DNA of 43,107 bases from DATCLS01 sp036563805 (GTDB taxonomy: Bacteria; Actinomycetota; Acidimicrobiia; Acidimicrobiales; VFJN01): assembly GCA_036563805.1 (NCBI GenBank), contig DATCLS010000066.1:1-43107 (forward strand), given 5' to 3'. Position 1 is the first letter of the stretch. Each line of letters opens with the position of its first letter. A model generated the notes under the pieces. That model was not told the origin of the DNA. It did not search any database and was given only the letters and a program-made list of their open reading frames with translations. The translations under genes and the position numbers were made by a program. Positions 14,473 through 23,197 of this stretch are shown here, piece after piece.

Positions 14473-15236
14473 CGGCGGGCGCGACGGCCGACTCGCCGGG
14501 CGAGACCCCCGGCGGCGGCTCCGACACGTCCCCGGGCCGCGCCGGTGCGGCGGACGGCGCCCGCATCCGGGTCCTGCTCGCCGACGACCAGGCCCTGGTG
14601 CGGGCCGGGTTCCGCCTGCTCATCGACTCCGACCCCGGCTACGAGGTGGTGGGCGAGGCCGGCGACGGCGCCGAGGCGGTGGCGCTGGCCCTCGAGACCC
14701 GGCCCGACGTCGTGCTCATGGACATCCGGATGCCGGGCGTCGACGGCATCGAGGCCACCCGGCGGATCGCCGCCGACGAGCGGGCGGCCGGCGTGCGGGT
14801 CCTCGTGCTCACGACGTTCGACCTCGACGAGTACGTGTTCCGGGCGCTGCGGGCCGGCGCCAGCGGGTTCCTGCTCAAGGACACGCGGCCCGCCGAACTG
14901 CTGAGCGCCATCCAGGTGGTGGCGGCCGGCGACGCCCTGCTCGCCCCGAGCGTCACCCGGCGGGTCATCGCCGAGTTCGCCAACCGGCCCGAGCCGGCGC
15001 CGGTGCGGGGCGGCGACGATGCCCTGGCGGCCTTGACCGACCGCGAGCGCGAGGTGCTGGCGCTGATCGGGCGGGGGCTGTCCAACGCCGAGATCGCCGA
15101 GCACCTGGTGGTCGGCACGGCCACGGCCAAGACGCACGTGAGCCACATCCTGGCCAAGCTGAACGCCCGCGACCGGGCCCAGTTGGTCGTCATCGCCTAC
15201 GAGACCGGGCTGGTCACGCCGGGCCGGGCGAGCTGA
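14469..15236 (+). CDS. NarL/LuxR-family response regulator
   Basis: 255 residues. Receiver domain at about 33-150 with acidic pair Asp39-Asp40, phosphoacceptor Asp85 (VVLMDIRMPG), the Thr/Ser switch VLTTFD and Lys in GFLLKDTRP. The LuxR-type HTH at about 188-250 reads LTDREREVLALIGRGLSNAEIAEHL ... KTHVSHILAKL. The first 30 residues are a Gly/Ala/Ser-rich tail, longer than usual. GTG 14469 overlaps the kinase stop by four bases, so the two are translated together and must be partners. Targets cannot be read from the sequence. Confidence 0.94.
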   Translation: MTAGATADSPGETPGGGSDTSPGRAGAADGARIRVLLADDQALVRAGFRLLIDSDPGYEVVGEAGDGAEAVALALETRPDVVLMDIRMPGVDGIEATRRIAADERAAGVRVLVLTTFDLDEYVFRALRAGASGFLLKDTRPAELLSAIQVVAAGDALLAPSVTRRVIAEFANRPEPAPVRGGDDALAALTDREREVLALIGRGLSNAEIAEHLVVGTATAKTHVSHILAKLNARDRAQLVVIAYETGLVTPGRAS

Positions 15237-15336
15237 CACCGCCCCCGGTCGGGCCGGCGGCCCGCCGGGTCGGTGGAGGCCACCGGGTCGGTCGAGGCGC
15301 GCCGGGACCCGGCCCCTTATCCCGGGCCCGGCGAGC

Positions 15337-15342
15337 GGGTAC
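15337..15342 (+). promoter_or_regulatory. GGGTAC box before a 44-residue gene
   Basis: GGGTAC lies nine bases before ATG 15352, the same place as in other SigF-like promoters here. The -35 match is poor (CTTA, 17 bases upstream), so this is weaker than the others. Confidence 0.3.
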
Positions 15343-15351
15343 GCGACCCGC

Positions 15352-15486
15352 ATGAGCGAACCCGACGAGGCCGAACAGCCCGAGCGCGACGAGGAGGCGG
15401 AGGTGCGGCGCGAGACCGAGGCCGCCCGCCAGCGCGCCGAGGAGGAGATCGAACGGGCCCGCCGGAAGGGCCGCGACGACGCGTGA
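15352..15486 (+). CDS. 44-residue highly charged coiled-coil protein
   Basis: Reading from ATG gives 44 residues ending at TGA 15484-15486. Residues 11-44 are almost all Glu, Asp, Arg, Ala and Lys in a heptad-like helix (RDEEAEVRRETEAARQRAEE). Third codon positions are nearly all G or C, as in neighbouring real genes. There is no ribosome-binding site, but a GGGTAC box sits nine bases upstream. A strong hairpin follows. Small, very hydrophilic proteins like this are common among general-stress genes; compare the 64-residue gene at 20588. Function unknown. Confidence 0.6.
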   Translation: MSEPDEAEQPERDEEAEVRRETEAARQRAEEEIERARRKGRDDA

Positions 15487-15521
15487 CGGCGTGTGACGGC
15501 GTGGCGGGCGCCCCCAGGCGG

Positions 15522-15576
15522 GACCGCGGGCGGGTGGTCCCGGCGGCCCCGGCGCCGGGACCACCCGCCCGCGGTC
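15522..15576. terminator. long bidirectional terminator hairpin
   Basis: A perfect 23-bp stem: 15522-15544 (GACCGCGGGCGGG...) pairs with 15554-15576 (...CCCGCCCGCGGTC), loop of nine bases. It lies between the convergent 44-residue gene and the peroxiredoxin gene. Confidence 0.8.
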
Positions 15577-15601
15577 GTCGAGGGGGTGGGCTGGCTCCCG
15601 G

Positions 15602-16084
15602 CTAGAGCTTGGCCAGCACCGCGTCGGCCGAGCTGGCCTCGAGCCCGGGACCGGACTCCAGCAGCAGCTCCTTGATCACGCCGTCCTCGATGATGGCGGC
15701 GTAGCGCTGCGAACGGGTGCCGAGGCCGAAGCCCGAGCCGTCCATCTCCAGGCCCATGGCCGCGGTGAACTCGCCGTTGCCGTCGGCCAGCATCGTGACC
15801 TTCCCGTCGACGTTCTGCGACGCGCCCCAGGCGCCCATGACGAAGGCGTCGTTCACCGCCAGGCAGGCGATCGTGTCGACGCCCTTGCCCTTGATGTCCT
15901 CGGCCCGGAGCACGAAGCCCGGCAGGTGGTGGTCGGAGCAGGTGGGGGTGAACGCGCCGGGCACCGCGAACAGCACGACCTTGCCCGAGCCGAGCACCTC
16001 GCCGCTCTGCACGGGCTTGGGGCCGTCGTCGGTCATCGTCATGAGCTTCACGTCGGGGATGCGGTCGCCGACCTTGATCGCCAT
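15602..16084 (-). CDS. peroxiredoxin (Prx5/redoxin type)
   Basis: Thiol peroxidase that reduces hydrogen peroxide and alkyl hydroperoxides in the cytosol. 160 residues, normal for the Prx5 group. Peroxidatic Cys49 lies in PGAFTPTCSDHHLPGF, the group's signature with the catalytic Thr three residues before it. A second cysteine, Cys74 (TIACLAVND), could be structural or resolving. ATG 16084 is chosen because TGGAGG stands six bases before it; the open frame further upstream is Arg/Pro-rich and not typical. The reductant (mycothiol, thioredoxin or other) cannot be told. It lies beside the stress region. Confidence 0.93.
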   Translation of the reverse strand: MAIKVGDRIPDVKLMTMTDDGPKPVQSGEVLGSGKVVLFAVPGAFTPTCSDHHLPGFVLRAEDIKGKGVDTIACLAVNDAFVMGAWGASQNVDGKVTMLADGNGEFTAAMGLEMDGSGFGLGTRSQRYAAIIEDGVIKELLLESGPGLEASSADAVLAKL

Positions 16085-16170
16085 TGATCCTCCAGATGAG
16101 GGTTGAGTCTTCGGGCTCGCCGATTCGGCTCGATACTGCCCGATGCCGGCGCCGGGCCACACATGCGGCC

Positions 16171-16258
16171 GGGCCCTACGGACGGGCCGGGCCCTACGGA
16201 CGGGGCGAACCGACGGGCGGCGGCCCGCCCGGCACGGGGCGGCGGCCCGCCCGGCGCG
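16171..16258. repeat. two short tandem duplications in the intergenic gap
   Basis: GGGCCCTACGGACGGGCC (16171-16188) is followed at once by a second copy with one change at the end (16189-16205). Shortly after, a 22-base unit beginning GGGCGGCGGCCC is duplicated (16215-16236, 16237-16258) with one difference. Both lie in the 208-base gap between the divergent peroxiredoxin and LLM genes, where I see no gene. Probably replication slippage in GC-rich DNA. Confidence 0.7.
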
Positions 16259-16292
16259 GAACACGAGCGCCGCGTGCGTGGTTGCACGTCGG

Positions 16293-17339
<1,047 letters not shown>

Positions 17340-17394
17340 ACACCACTCTCCGCAGTTAGAGTCGTGCGGAACGGCCTGACCCAGGAGGTGACCG

Positions 17395-18309
17395 GTGGCG
17401 GAGCCGCTGGCCTACCGTTGCGCGATCGAGTCGCTCCGGCGCGACGAGCCGCTGGCCGGCACGGCCTGGTTCGCCCAGCGTTGGCTCGTGGTCGAGCAGC
17501 CGGGCTCGTGGGGCGCCGAAGCCGTGACGCAGAGCTACCTCGACCCCGAGGTGGGCGCCGCCCTGGTGGCGGCCGCCGACCGGGCGGGCGTGCGGGTCCT
17601 GCTGGCGCGCCGCCCGGGCTGGGGGCCGGCCGGCGGCACCCGGCGGGTCCATCTCGTGCACGCCGGCGTCGAGACCCAGTGGGTCGAGCACCTCGACGTG
17701 GGCATGGGCGACGACTCCCGGCTCCTCGGGATCGACCTGCGGGCGCTGGCCTTCCCCGATCCCCCGGGCCTCGGCACGCCCGGGCCCGACCCTCTGGTCC
17801 TGGTGTGCACGAACGGCCGCCGCGACCCGTGCTGCGCCGACTTCGGCCGGCCGGTGGTGCGGGCGCTGGCCGCGGCCGGCGTCCCCGACGTGTGGGAGGC
17901 GTCGCACTTCGGCGGCGACCGCTTCGCCGGCAACGTGCTGTGCCTCCCGGCCGGGATCTACTTCGGCCGGGTCGACGCCGCGACGGCGGTCGAGCTGGTC
18001 ACCGACTACCGGCGGGGCCTGATCGACCTGGAGCGCTACCGGGGCCGCAGCTGCCACCCGCCCGTCGTCCAGGCCGCCGAGGTCCACGCCCGCCAGGAGC
18101 TCGGTGAGCGCCGGATCGACGGCATCACCGTGCTCGACAGCGAGCCCCGCGACACCGGGCACGTGATCGTGCGCCTGCAGCAGCGCGACGGCCGGGCCAT
18201 CGAGGTGGTCGTCGACCGGAGCGCCGACGAGCCGGCGCCGCTGACGTGCAACGCCACGGCGCTCGAGCGGCCGTGGCGCTACCTGGTGCGCGCCGCCCGC
18301 CCGGTCTGA
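17395..18309 (+). CDS. sucrase/ferredoxin-like protein
   Basis: 304 residues of the Suc_Fer-like family, built on a thioredoxin-like [2Fe-2S] ferredoxin fold. Family signatures: ESLRRDEPLAGTAWFAQRWLVVEQPGSWG near the N terminus, LVCTNGRRDPCCADFGRPV with clustered cysteines, and WEASHFGGDRFAGNVLCLPAGIYFGRV. Cluster-binding cysteines are likely those in CTNGRRDPCC together with VLC and the later SCHPP. The founding plant proteins were misnamed; an electron-transfer role is more likely than sucrase activity. GGAGGTGA lies right before GTG 17395, and TAGAGT around 17358 could be a -10 box. Stands alone between the LLM gene and a convergent flavin reductase. Confidence 0.9.
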   Translation: MAEPLAYRCAIESLRRDEPLAGTAWFAQRWLVVEQPGSWGAEAVTQSYLDPEVGAALVAAADRAGVRVLLARRPGWGPAGGTRRVHLVHAGVETQWVEHLDVGMGDDSRLLGIDLRALAFPDPPGLGTPGPDPLVLVCTNGRRDPCCADFGRPVVRALAAAGVPDVWEASHFGGDRFAGNVLCLPAGIYFGRVDAATAVELVTDYRRGLIDLERYRGRSCHPPVVQAAEVHARQELGERRIDGITVLDSEPRDTGHVIVRLQQRDGRAIEVVVDRSADEPAPLTCNATALERPWRYLVRAARPV

Positions 18310-18353
18310 CCGCGGTCGCGCGGTCGACGCTCGGGACCGGGTCGGACCACGCG

Positions 18354-18932
18354 TCAGGGCGCCCGGGGCGGGTCGTCGGCCGGGTGGCCGGCCTCCAGGT
18401 CGGCCACGTCGCCCAGGCGCAGCGTCGCCGGCCGCGGGGCGCCGGGCGGACGCGCCGCCACCGGCTCCCCCACCAGGCAGGCGTGGTCGCCGCCCACGTC
18501 GAGCAGCGCCAGCCTCCGGAGCACGACGTGGCCGGCGGCGTCGGCCAGCAGCGGCGCCCCGCCGGGCCCCTCCTCCCAGGCGCAGGCGACGAACTTGTCG
18601 ACCTCGTCGCCGGTCTCGGCCCCGAACAGCGCGGCCAGGTCGCGCTGGTGGCGGGCGAGCAGGTGGACGGCCACGTGGTCGGCTCGCGCCGCCACCTCGT
18701 ACGTGCGATTGGCCTTGGACAGCCACACCGCGTACTGGCGGGGGTGGATGCTGCACTGGGAGTGGAAGCCGACCAGGCAGCCGTCGCGCTCGCCGCCGGC
18801 GGCCGCGGTCACGACGACCATGGCGCCGTCGAGAGCCTGGACGACCGCGTCGGCGGCGCGGCCGGTGTCGTCGTCGCCGGCACCGACGTCGCCGTCGCCG
18901 GGCTCGGCCGTACGCCGTGAAGAGGAGGTCAC
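18354..18932 (-). CDS. flavin reductase-like FMN-binding protein
   Basis: 192 residues. Split-barrel flavin reductase fold: LDGAMVVVTAAAGGERDGCLVGFHSQCSIHP at the N-terminal side, then YAVWLSKANRTYEVAARADHVAVHLL and DLAALFGAETGDEVDKF. Usual members supply reduced FMN to a monooxygenase or act alone; no partner is adjacent, though the LLM oxidoreductase lies 1 kb away. The frame stays open far upstream into Arg/Pro-rich sequence. GTG 18932 is my choice of start, but one nearer the core is possible. Convergent with the sucrase/ferredoxin-like gene. Confidence 0.8.
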   Translation of the reverse strand: MTSSSRRTAEPGDGDVGAGDDDTGRAADAVVQALDGAMVVVTAAAGGERDGCLVGFHSQCSIHPRQYAVWLSKANRTYEVAARADHVAVHLLARHQRDLAALFGAETGDEVDKFVACAWEEGPGGAPLLADAAGHVVLRRLALLDVGGDHACLVGEPVAARPPGAPRPATLRLGDVADLEAGHPADDPPRAP

Positions 18933-19089
18933 TGCCCTACCGTGCCAGGCCCGCCGGCCCGACGCCGAACGGCCCGGGGCCGCGCGGCCCGGCGGCGGGC
19001 CCGCCCCGCCACCGCGCGTGGCTACCGCGTGGGCCGAGCCCCGCCTGCGCCGGTACGGTGGACGCCGAGGACAGACCGGGGAGAGCGCT

Positions 19090-19113
19090 GGGGGCGTGGG
19101 ACCATCCGCCCCC
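19090..19113 (+). other. hairpin in the 329-base gap before the glycosyltransferase
   Basis: GGGGGCG pairs with CGCCCCC around a ten-base loop. The gap 18933-19261 otherwise holds a possible short reading frame (19146-19265) and nothing else I can support. It might end or attenuate a transcript running into the glycosyltransferase gene. Confidence 0.25.
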
Positions 19114-19145
19114 TGGGGCTCGCCGAGGGGGGAGACTATGGGGGT

Positions 19146-19265
19146 ATGGAGATCGTCGGCGCGGACGCGTTGGCCACGGGGGGTGGGCGGTTCGCGCTGC
19201 ATCCCCCGGTCACCGGACGGCCCACCCGCCTGATCGGCCGCTGCGCAGGGAGGCGATCGGCATGA
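19146..19265 (+). CDS. possible 39-residue leader peptide overlapping the glycosyltransferase start
   Basis: ATG 19146 opens a 39-codon frame whose TGA overlaps the ATG of the next gene (ATGA). A G-rich stretch at 19126-19133 is a possible but distant ribosome-binding site. Codon use is less G/C-biased at the third position than in neighbouring genes, so it may not be a real protein. No similarity is recognised. If translated, it would couple translation of the downstream gene. Confidence 0.25.
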   Translation: MEIVGADALATGGGRFALHPPVTGRPTRLIGRCAGRRSA

Positions 19266-20458
19266 CGCCCGAGCACGCCGCCGTCCCGCTCCCCCCGCCC
19301 GGGCCTCTCCCCGGCCCCGGGCCGGCGCCGAAGGCCGCGGGCCCGCCCCGGCCCGCCGCCCGCCTGCGGCCGGTCACGACCGCCGCCGACCTCGACCGGG
19401 TCGGTCGCATCGCCGTTCTCCGAGCCCTGCCGGGCATCGGCGACATGGTGTGCGCCGTCCCCGCCCTGCGGACGCTGCGCCGCCGCTTCCCCGACGCCCG
19501 CATCGGGCTCGTCGGGCTGTGGTCCAGCCGGTGGATGCTCGACGCCTACCCCGCCTACGTCGACGAGCTGCTGCCCATCGACGGCCTGCCCCTGCTGTGC
19601 CCGCCCCCGTCCGACGTCGAGGGGGCGCTGGCCGCCTTGGCCGAGGCCCGGCGGCAGCGGTTCGACCTGGCCATCCAGCTCCACGGCGACGGCTCGCTCA
19701 GCAACCTGGTCACGAGCATGATCGGCGCCCGCCGGTCGCTCGTGTACCACCGGCCCGACCAACCGGCCCCCGAGGGGGCGCTGGCGGTGCCCTACCCCGA
19801 CCGGGGCCACGAGGTCGTCCGCCTGCTCGAGCTGGTCGACCGGCTGGGCGTCGTCGGCGAGGCCCACCTCGAGCCGCCCGACCCCGCGGCCTGCGCCCGG
19901 GGCCGGGCGCTGGCCGCCCAGCTCCGGGTGCCGGCCCAGGGGCTCGTGATCCTCCACCCCGGGGCGTCCGACCCGCGGCGCCGCTGGGCGGTGGACGGGT
20001 TCGCGGCGGTGGCCCGCTGGCTCCTCGACCGCCACCTGGCCGTCGCCGCCACCGGGACCGAGGCCGAGCGCGACGTCGTGGCCGAGCTGCGCCGGCGCGA
20101 GCCCGAGGTCGTCGACCTGTGCGGGCGGACCGACGTGAACGACCTGGCCGGCTTGCTGAGCGCCGCCCGCTTGGTGGTCACGAACGACACCGGCGTGTCC
20201 CACCTGGCCGCCGCCGTGCGCACGCCGAGCGTGGTCACGTTCCTGGGGGACGACCCCGGCCGGTGGGCGCCGCTCGACAGCGTGCGCCACCGGCTCGTGC
20301 CGCTGGGCCACGTGCCCGAGGGCGACGCCGGCGGCGAGGCCGAGCGGCCGGTGCCCTGCCCGGTGTCGGCCGACCTGCTCCGGGTGGAGGTGGCGACGGT
20401 GCTCGACGCCGTGGCCGACCAGCTGGGTCGCTTCCCTCCCCCGCCCCACCGGCCCTGA
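19262..20458 (+). CDS. glycosyltransferase family 9 protein
   Basis: 398 residues with the GT-B fold of the heptosyltransferase family. Seen: RIAVLRALPGIGDMVCAVPALRTLRRRFPDARI (nucleotide-sugar family N-terminal motif), FDLAIQLHGDGSLSNL, LVILHPGASDPRRRW and the C-terminal VTNDTGVSHLAAAVRTPSVVTFLGDDPGRWAP. The family adds sugars to envelope glycans; in a Gram-positive lineage the acceptor is not LPS, and the donor is unknown. Residues 1-45 are Pro/Ala-rich. GGGAGG precedes ATG 19262. It stands alone, so there is no cluster to suggest a substrate. Confidence 0.9.
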   Translation: MTPEHAAVPLPPPGPLPGPGPAPKAAGPPRPAARLRPVTTAADLDRVGRIAVLRALPGIGDMVCAVPALRTLRRRFPDARIGLVGLWSSRWMLDAYPAYVDELLPIDGLPLLCPPPSDVEGALAALAEARRQRFDLAIQLHGDGSLSNLVTSMIGARRSLVYHRPDQPAPEGALAVPYPDRGHEVVRLLELVDRLGVVGEAHLEPPDPAACARGRALAAQLRVPAQGLVILHPGASDPRRRWAVDGFAAVARWLLDRHLAVAATGTEAERDVVAELRRREPEVVDLCGRTDVNDLAGLLSAARLVVTNDTGVSHLAAAVRTPSVVTFLGDDPGRWAPLDSVRHRLVPLGHVPEGDAGGEAERPVPCPVSADLLRVEVATVLDAVADQLGRFPPPPHRP

Positions 20459-20553
20459 CGCCGGGCGCGTCGGCCCGCCGATCCCGTCGGCCCTGCGATC
20501 CCGCAGGAGGCCGAAAACCCGCCGAGATCGGGTGGTTCGCAGCCGCGCGCCTG

Positions 20554-20577
20554 GTTTCCCGGCCCCGGGGCGGGAAG
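20554..20577 (+). promoter_or_regulatory. SigB/SigF-type promoter of the 20588-20782 gene
   Basis: GTTT (20554-20557), 14 bases, GGGAAG (20572-20577), ten bases before ATG 20588, so a nearly leaderless transcript. This is the best -35 match of the set. Confidence 0.5.
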
Positions 20578-20587
20578 CACACCACCC

Positions 20588-20782
20588 ATGACGGCCGAGC
20601 GGCACGACAGGCACATCGCCGGGCACGCCCGTGACGACGACGTGGAGCGGGCGGAGGAGCTGGCCGACGAGACGGCCGAGCGCAACGCCGACGAGCAGAC
20701 GACCCGCGAGGCGATCGAGCAGGAGCTCGCGTCGGAGGGGTTGTCCGACGAGGGCGGGCGCATCGGCGAGCACATCGAGTGA
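20588..20782 (+). CDS. 64-residue highly charged protein
   Basis: Rich in Glu, Asp, Arg and Ala with His near the N terminus; helical, hydrophilic, no signal or membrane segment (ERAEELADETAERNADEQ). It resembles small hydrophilic stress proteins in composition only. A SigF-like promoter lies directly upstream. Its TGA overlaps a GTG that opens the frame of the PfpI-like gene; the better start of that gene is 39 bases further on, so the two are cotranscribed either way. Confidence 0.75.
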   Translation: MTAERHDRHIAGHARDDDVERAEELADETAERNADEQTTREAIEQELASEGLSDEGGRIGEHIE

Positions 20783-20820
20783 TCGAAGCGACAGACGATC
20801 CGGCGTATCGGGAGGTCCTC

Positions 20821-21384
20821 ATGGCCGGAGAGCTCGACGAACGACAGGTCGCCTTCCTCGTGGCCAACGAGGGGGTCGAGCAGGTAGAGCTCACCGAGCC
20901 CTGGCGGGCGGTGGTGGAGGCCGGCGGCATCCCCGTGCTGCTGGCCCCGCGCGGCGGCCGGGTCCAGGCGTTCAACCACCTGGACAAGGCCGACACGTTC
21001 CCGGTCGACCTGCCGGTCGGGCAGGCCGACGTCGCCCGCTACGCCGGCCTGGTCCTGCCCGGCGGGGTGGCGAACCCCGACCAGCTGCGAACCAAACCCG
21101 AGGCGGTGGCGTTCGTCCGAGCCGTCGTCGAGGCCGGCAAGCCGGTGGCCGCCATCTGCCACGCGCCGTGGACGCTGATCGAGGCCGACGCCGTGCGGGA
21201 CCGCACGCTGACGAGCTGGCCGAGCCTGCAGACCGATCTCCGCAACGCCGGCGCCACCTGGGTCGACGAGGAGGTCGTCGTCGACACCGCCGGCCCCGGC
21301 GCGCTGATCACCAGCCGCAAGCCCGACGACCTGCCGGCGTTCTGCGACGCCATGCTGAAGACGTTCGCCTCCAGCACTAACTGA
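20821..21384 (+). CDS. PfpI/DJ-1 family protein (type 1 glutamine amidotransferase-like)
   Basis: 187 residues. Nucleophile elbow AICHAPW with Cys113 and His114, an N-terminal acidic residue in VANEGVE, and GLVLPGGVANPDQLR before it. These fit the PfpI/YhbO type, whose members are linked to stress protection and to proposed deglycase or protease activities that remain debated. An in-frame GTG at 20779 overlaps the stop of the preceding gene, but ATG 20821 has GGAGG five bases upstream and gives the usual N terminus. Likely in one operon with the 64-residue gene under a SigF-like promoter, which would make it a stress gene. Confidence 0.92.
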   Translation: MAGELDERQVAFLVANEGVEQVELTEPWRAVVEAGGIPVLLAPRGGRVQAFNHLDKADTFPVDLPVGQADVARYAGLVLPGGVANPDQLRTKPEAVAFVRAVVEAGKPVAAICHAPWTLIEADAVRDRTLTSWPSLQTDLRNAGATWVDEEVVVDTAGPGALITSRKPDDLPAFCDAMLKTFASSTN

Positions 21385-21426
21385 GCGTCTGCGCGCTTTT
21401 GGTGGGGTGGCGCCGCCGAGCCCGGA

Positions 21427-21432
21427 TACCGT
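21427..21432 (+). promoter_or_regulatory. -10 box of leaderless acyl-CoA dehydrogenase transcript
   Basis: TACCGT, six bases, then ATG 21439. No ribosome-binding site is present. Confidence 0.5.
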
Positions 21433-21438
21433 GGCGGC

Positions 21439-22587
21439 ATGGAGAGGACGCTCTTCGAGGAGCCGCACGAGATGTTCCGGGCCAGCGTGCGGCAGTTCCT
21501 CGACAAGGAGGTCGTGCCCCGGAACGACGAGTTCGAGCGCAACGGGATCATGGACCGGGCCGTGTTCGCCAAGGCGGGCGCGGCGGGGTTCCTGGGCATG
21601 GAGGTCGACGAGGCCTACGGCGGCGGGGGCGTCGCCGACTTCCGCTACAACCTCGTCCTCGGCGAGGAGATCCAGGCGGCGGGCGTCAACGCCGCCGGCC
21701 TGGGCCTGACCCTGCACAACGACATCTGCCTCCCCTACTTCACGACGCTGACCAACGACGAGCAGAAGGCCCGCTGGCTGCCGGGCATCTGCTCCGGCGA
21801 GCTGATCACCGCCATCGCCATGACCGAGCCGGGCATCGGCTCCGACCTGGCCTCGATGGGCACCACCGCCGTGCGCGACGGCGACCATTACGTGGTCAAC
21901 GGCTCGAAGACGTTCATCACCAACGGCATCAACGCCGACCTGGTCGTCACCGCGGTCAAAACCGACCCGACCGAGCGGCACCGCGGCATCTCGCTGCTCG
22001 TGATCGAGCGGGGCATGGAGGGCTTCGAGCGGGGCCGCAACCTCGAGAAGGTCGGCCTCCACGCCCAGGACACGGCCGAGCTGTTCTTCAACGACGTCCG
22101 GGTGCCGGTGGCCAACCGCCTGGGCGAGGAGGGCCAGGGGTTCCGGTACCTGGTCACCAACCTGCCCCGGGAGCGCCTGTCCATCGCTGCCTCCGGCGTC
22201 GCCGCCGCCCGGGCGGCGTTCGAGTGGACGCTGGCCTACGCCAAGGAGCGCCAGGCCTTCGGCCAGCCGATCGGGTCGTTCCAGAACAGCCGCTTCCGCC
22301 TGGCCGAGATGGCCACCGAGATCGAGATCGGCCAGACGTTCATCGACCGGTGCGTGCTGGCGCTCAACGACGGCACGCTGACCGCCGAGGAGGCCGCCAT
22401 GGCCAAGTGGTGGTGCACCGAGCTGCAGGGCCGGGTCATCGACATGGGCGTCCAGCTCCACGGCGGCTACGGCTACATGGCCGAGTACCCGATCGCCCGG
22501 GCGTTCGCGGACGCCCGCATCACCCGCATCTACGGCGGCACGACCGAGATCATGAAGGAGATCATCGGCCGGTCGCTGGGCGTGTAG
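21439..22587 (+). CDS. acyl-CoA dehydrogenase
   Basis: 382 residues, FAD enzyme of fatty or branched acyl-CoA beta-oxidation. Signatures: AIAMTEPGIGSDLASM (131-140 region), YVVNGSKTFITNG, and QLHGGYGYMAEYPIARAFADARITRIYGGTTEIMKEIIGRSL. At the catalytic base position of medium-chain enzymes the sequence has Gly (YGGT, where MCAD has YEGT). An alternative Glu245 in LPRERLSIA stands where long-chain and isovaleryl-CoA enzymes carry their base, so it belongs to that type. Substrate cannot be fixed. The phosphodiesterase gene starts three bases after the stop. Confidence 0.95.
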   Translation: MERTLFEEPHEMFRASVRQFLDKEVVPRNDEFERNGIMDRAVFAKAGAAGFLGMEVDEAYGGGGVADFRYNLVLGEEIQAAGVNAAGLGLTLHNDICLPYFTTLTNDEQKARWLPGICSGELITAIAMTEPGIGSDLASMGTTAVRDGDHYVVNGSKTFITNGINADLVVTAVKTDPTERHRGISLLVIERGMEGFERGRNLEKVGLHAQDTAELFFNDVRVPVANRLGEEGQGFRYLVTNLPRERLSIAASGVAAARAAFEWTLAYAKERQAFGQPIGSFQNSRFRLAEMATEIEIGQTFIDRCVLALNDGTLTAEEAAMAKWWCTELQGRVIDMGVQLHGGYGYMAEYPIARAFADARITRIYGGTTEIMKEIIGRSLGV

Positions 22588-22590
22588 GCG

Positions 22591-23085
22591 GTGCCCGTGC
22601 GGGTGCTCGTCCTGGCCGACACGCACGTCGGCGCCGACCTGACCCGGATCCCGTCCGAGGTGTGGGCCGAGGCCGAGGCGGCCGACGCCGTCCTCCACGC
22701 CGGCGACGTGGTCACGCGCGACCTGCTGGACGCGCTCGGCGCCTTCGCCCCCGTCCACGCCGTCCTCGGTAACAACGACCGCGAGCTGGCTGGGCAGCTG
22801 CCCGACCGGCTCGAGCTCGACCTGGCGGGCGTGCGCGTGGCCATGGTCCACGACTCGGGCACGCGGGCGGGCCGGGAGCGCCGCCTGCGGCGCTGGTTCC
22901 CCGACGCCAACGTCGTCGTGTTCGGGCACAGCCACGAGCCGGTCGACGCCGAGGGCGAGGACGGCCAGCGCCTGTTCAACCCCGGCTCGGCCGTTCAGCG
23001 GCGGCGCCAGCCCCGGCGCACGGTCGGCCTGCTCGACCTGGAGGACGGCCGGGTCACCGGCCACCGGATCGTGCCGGTCAGCTGA
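22591..23085 (+). CDS. YfcE/MJ0936-type metallophosphodiesterase
   Basis: 164 residues of the calcineurin-like fold. All metal-binding motifs are seen: D10-x-H12 in LADTHVG, GD (38-39) in HAGDVV, GNND (60-63), the His in VHDSG and GHSH (112-115), followed by NPGSA. Members hydrolyse phosphodiesters with two divalent metals; the natural substrate is usually unknown. The GTG start is three bases after the acyl-CoA dehydrogenase stop, so it is cotranscribed, with no obvious pathway link. Confidence 0.93.
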   Translation: MPVRVLVLADTHVGADLTRIPSEVWAEAEAADAVLHAGDVVTRDLLDALGAFAPVHAVLGNNDRELAGQLPDRLELDLAGVRVAMVHDSGTRAGRERRLRRWFPDANVVVFGHSHEPVDAEGEDGQRLFNPGSAVQRRRQPRRTVGLLDLEDGRVTGHRIVPVS

Positions 23086-23197
23086 CCGTCAGCTGCCCCC
23101 GCGGCGGGCCGGTCGGTGGGCCGGTCGACCGGTCCCTGCCGGCCTGGCGGCCGGCCACGGAGAGTGCGCGAGCCGCCAATAACGACGATGTGCTGAG

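Noticed and set aside
16171..16258. Attachment site or operator at the tandem duplications
   Set aside because: No integrase or mobile gene is nearby and the units lack useful symmetry; slippage in GC-rich DNA is the simpler reading.
19792..23064. Minus-strand frame of over 1000 codons opposite GT9, PfpI, acyl-CoA dehydrogenase and phosphodiesterase genes
   Set aside because: Spans several well-supported plus-strand genes and their gaps; amino-acid content is typical of antisense GC-rich frames.
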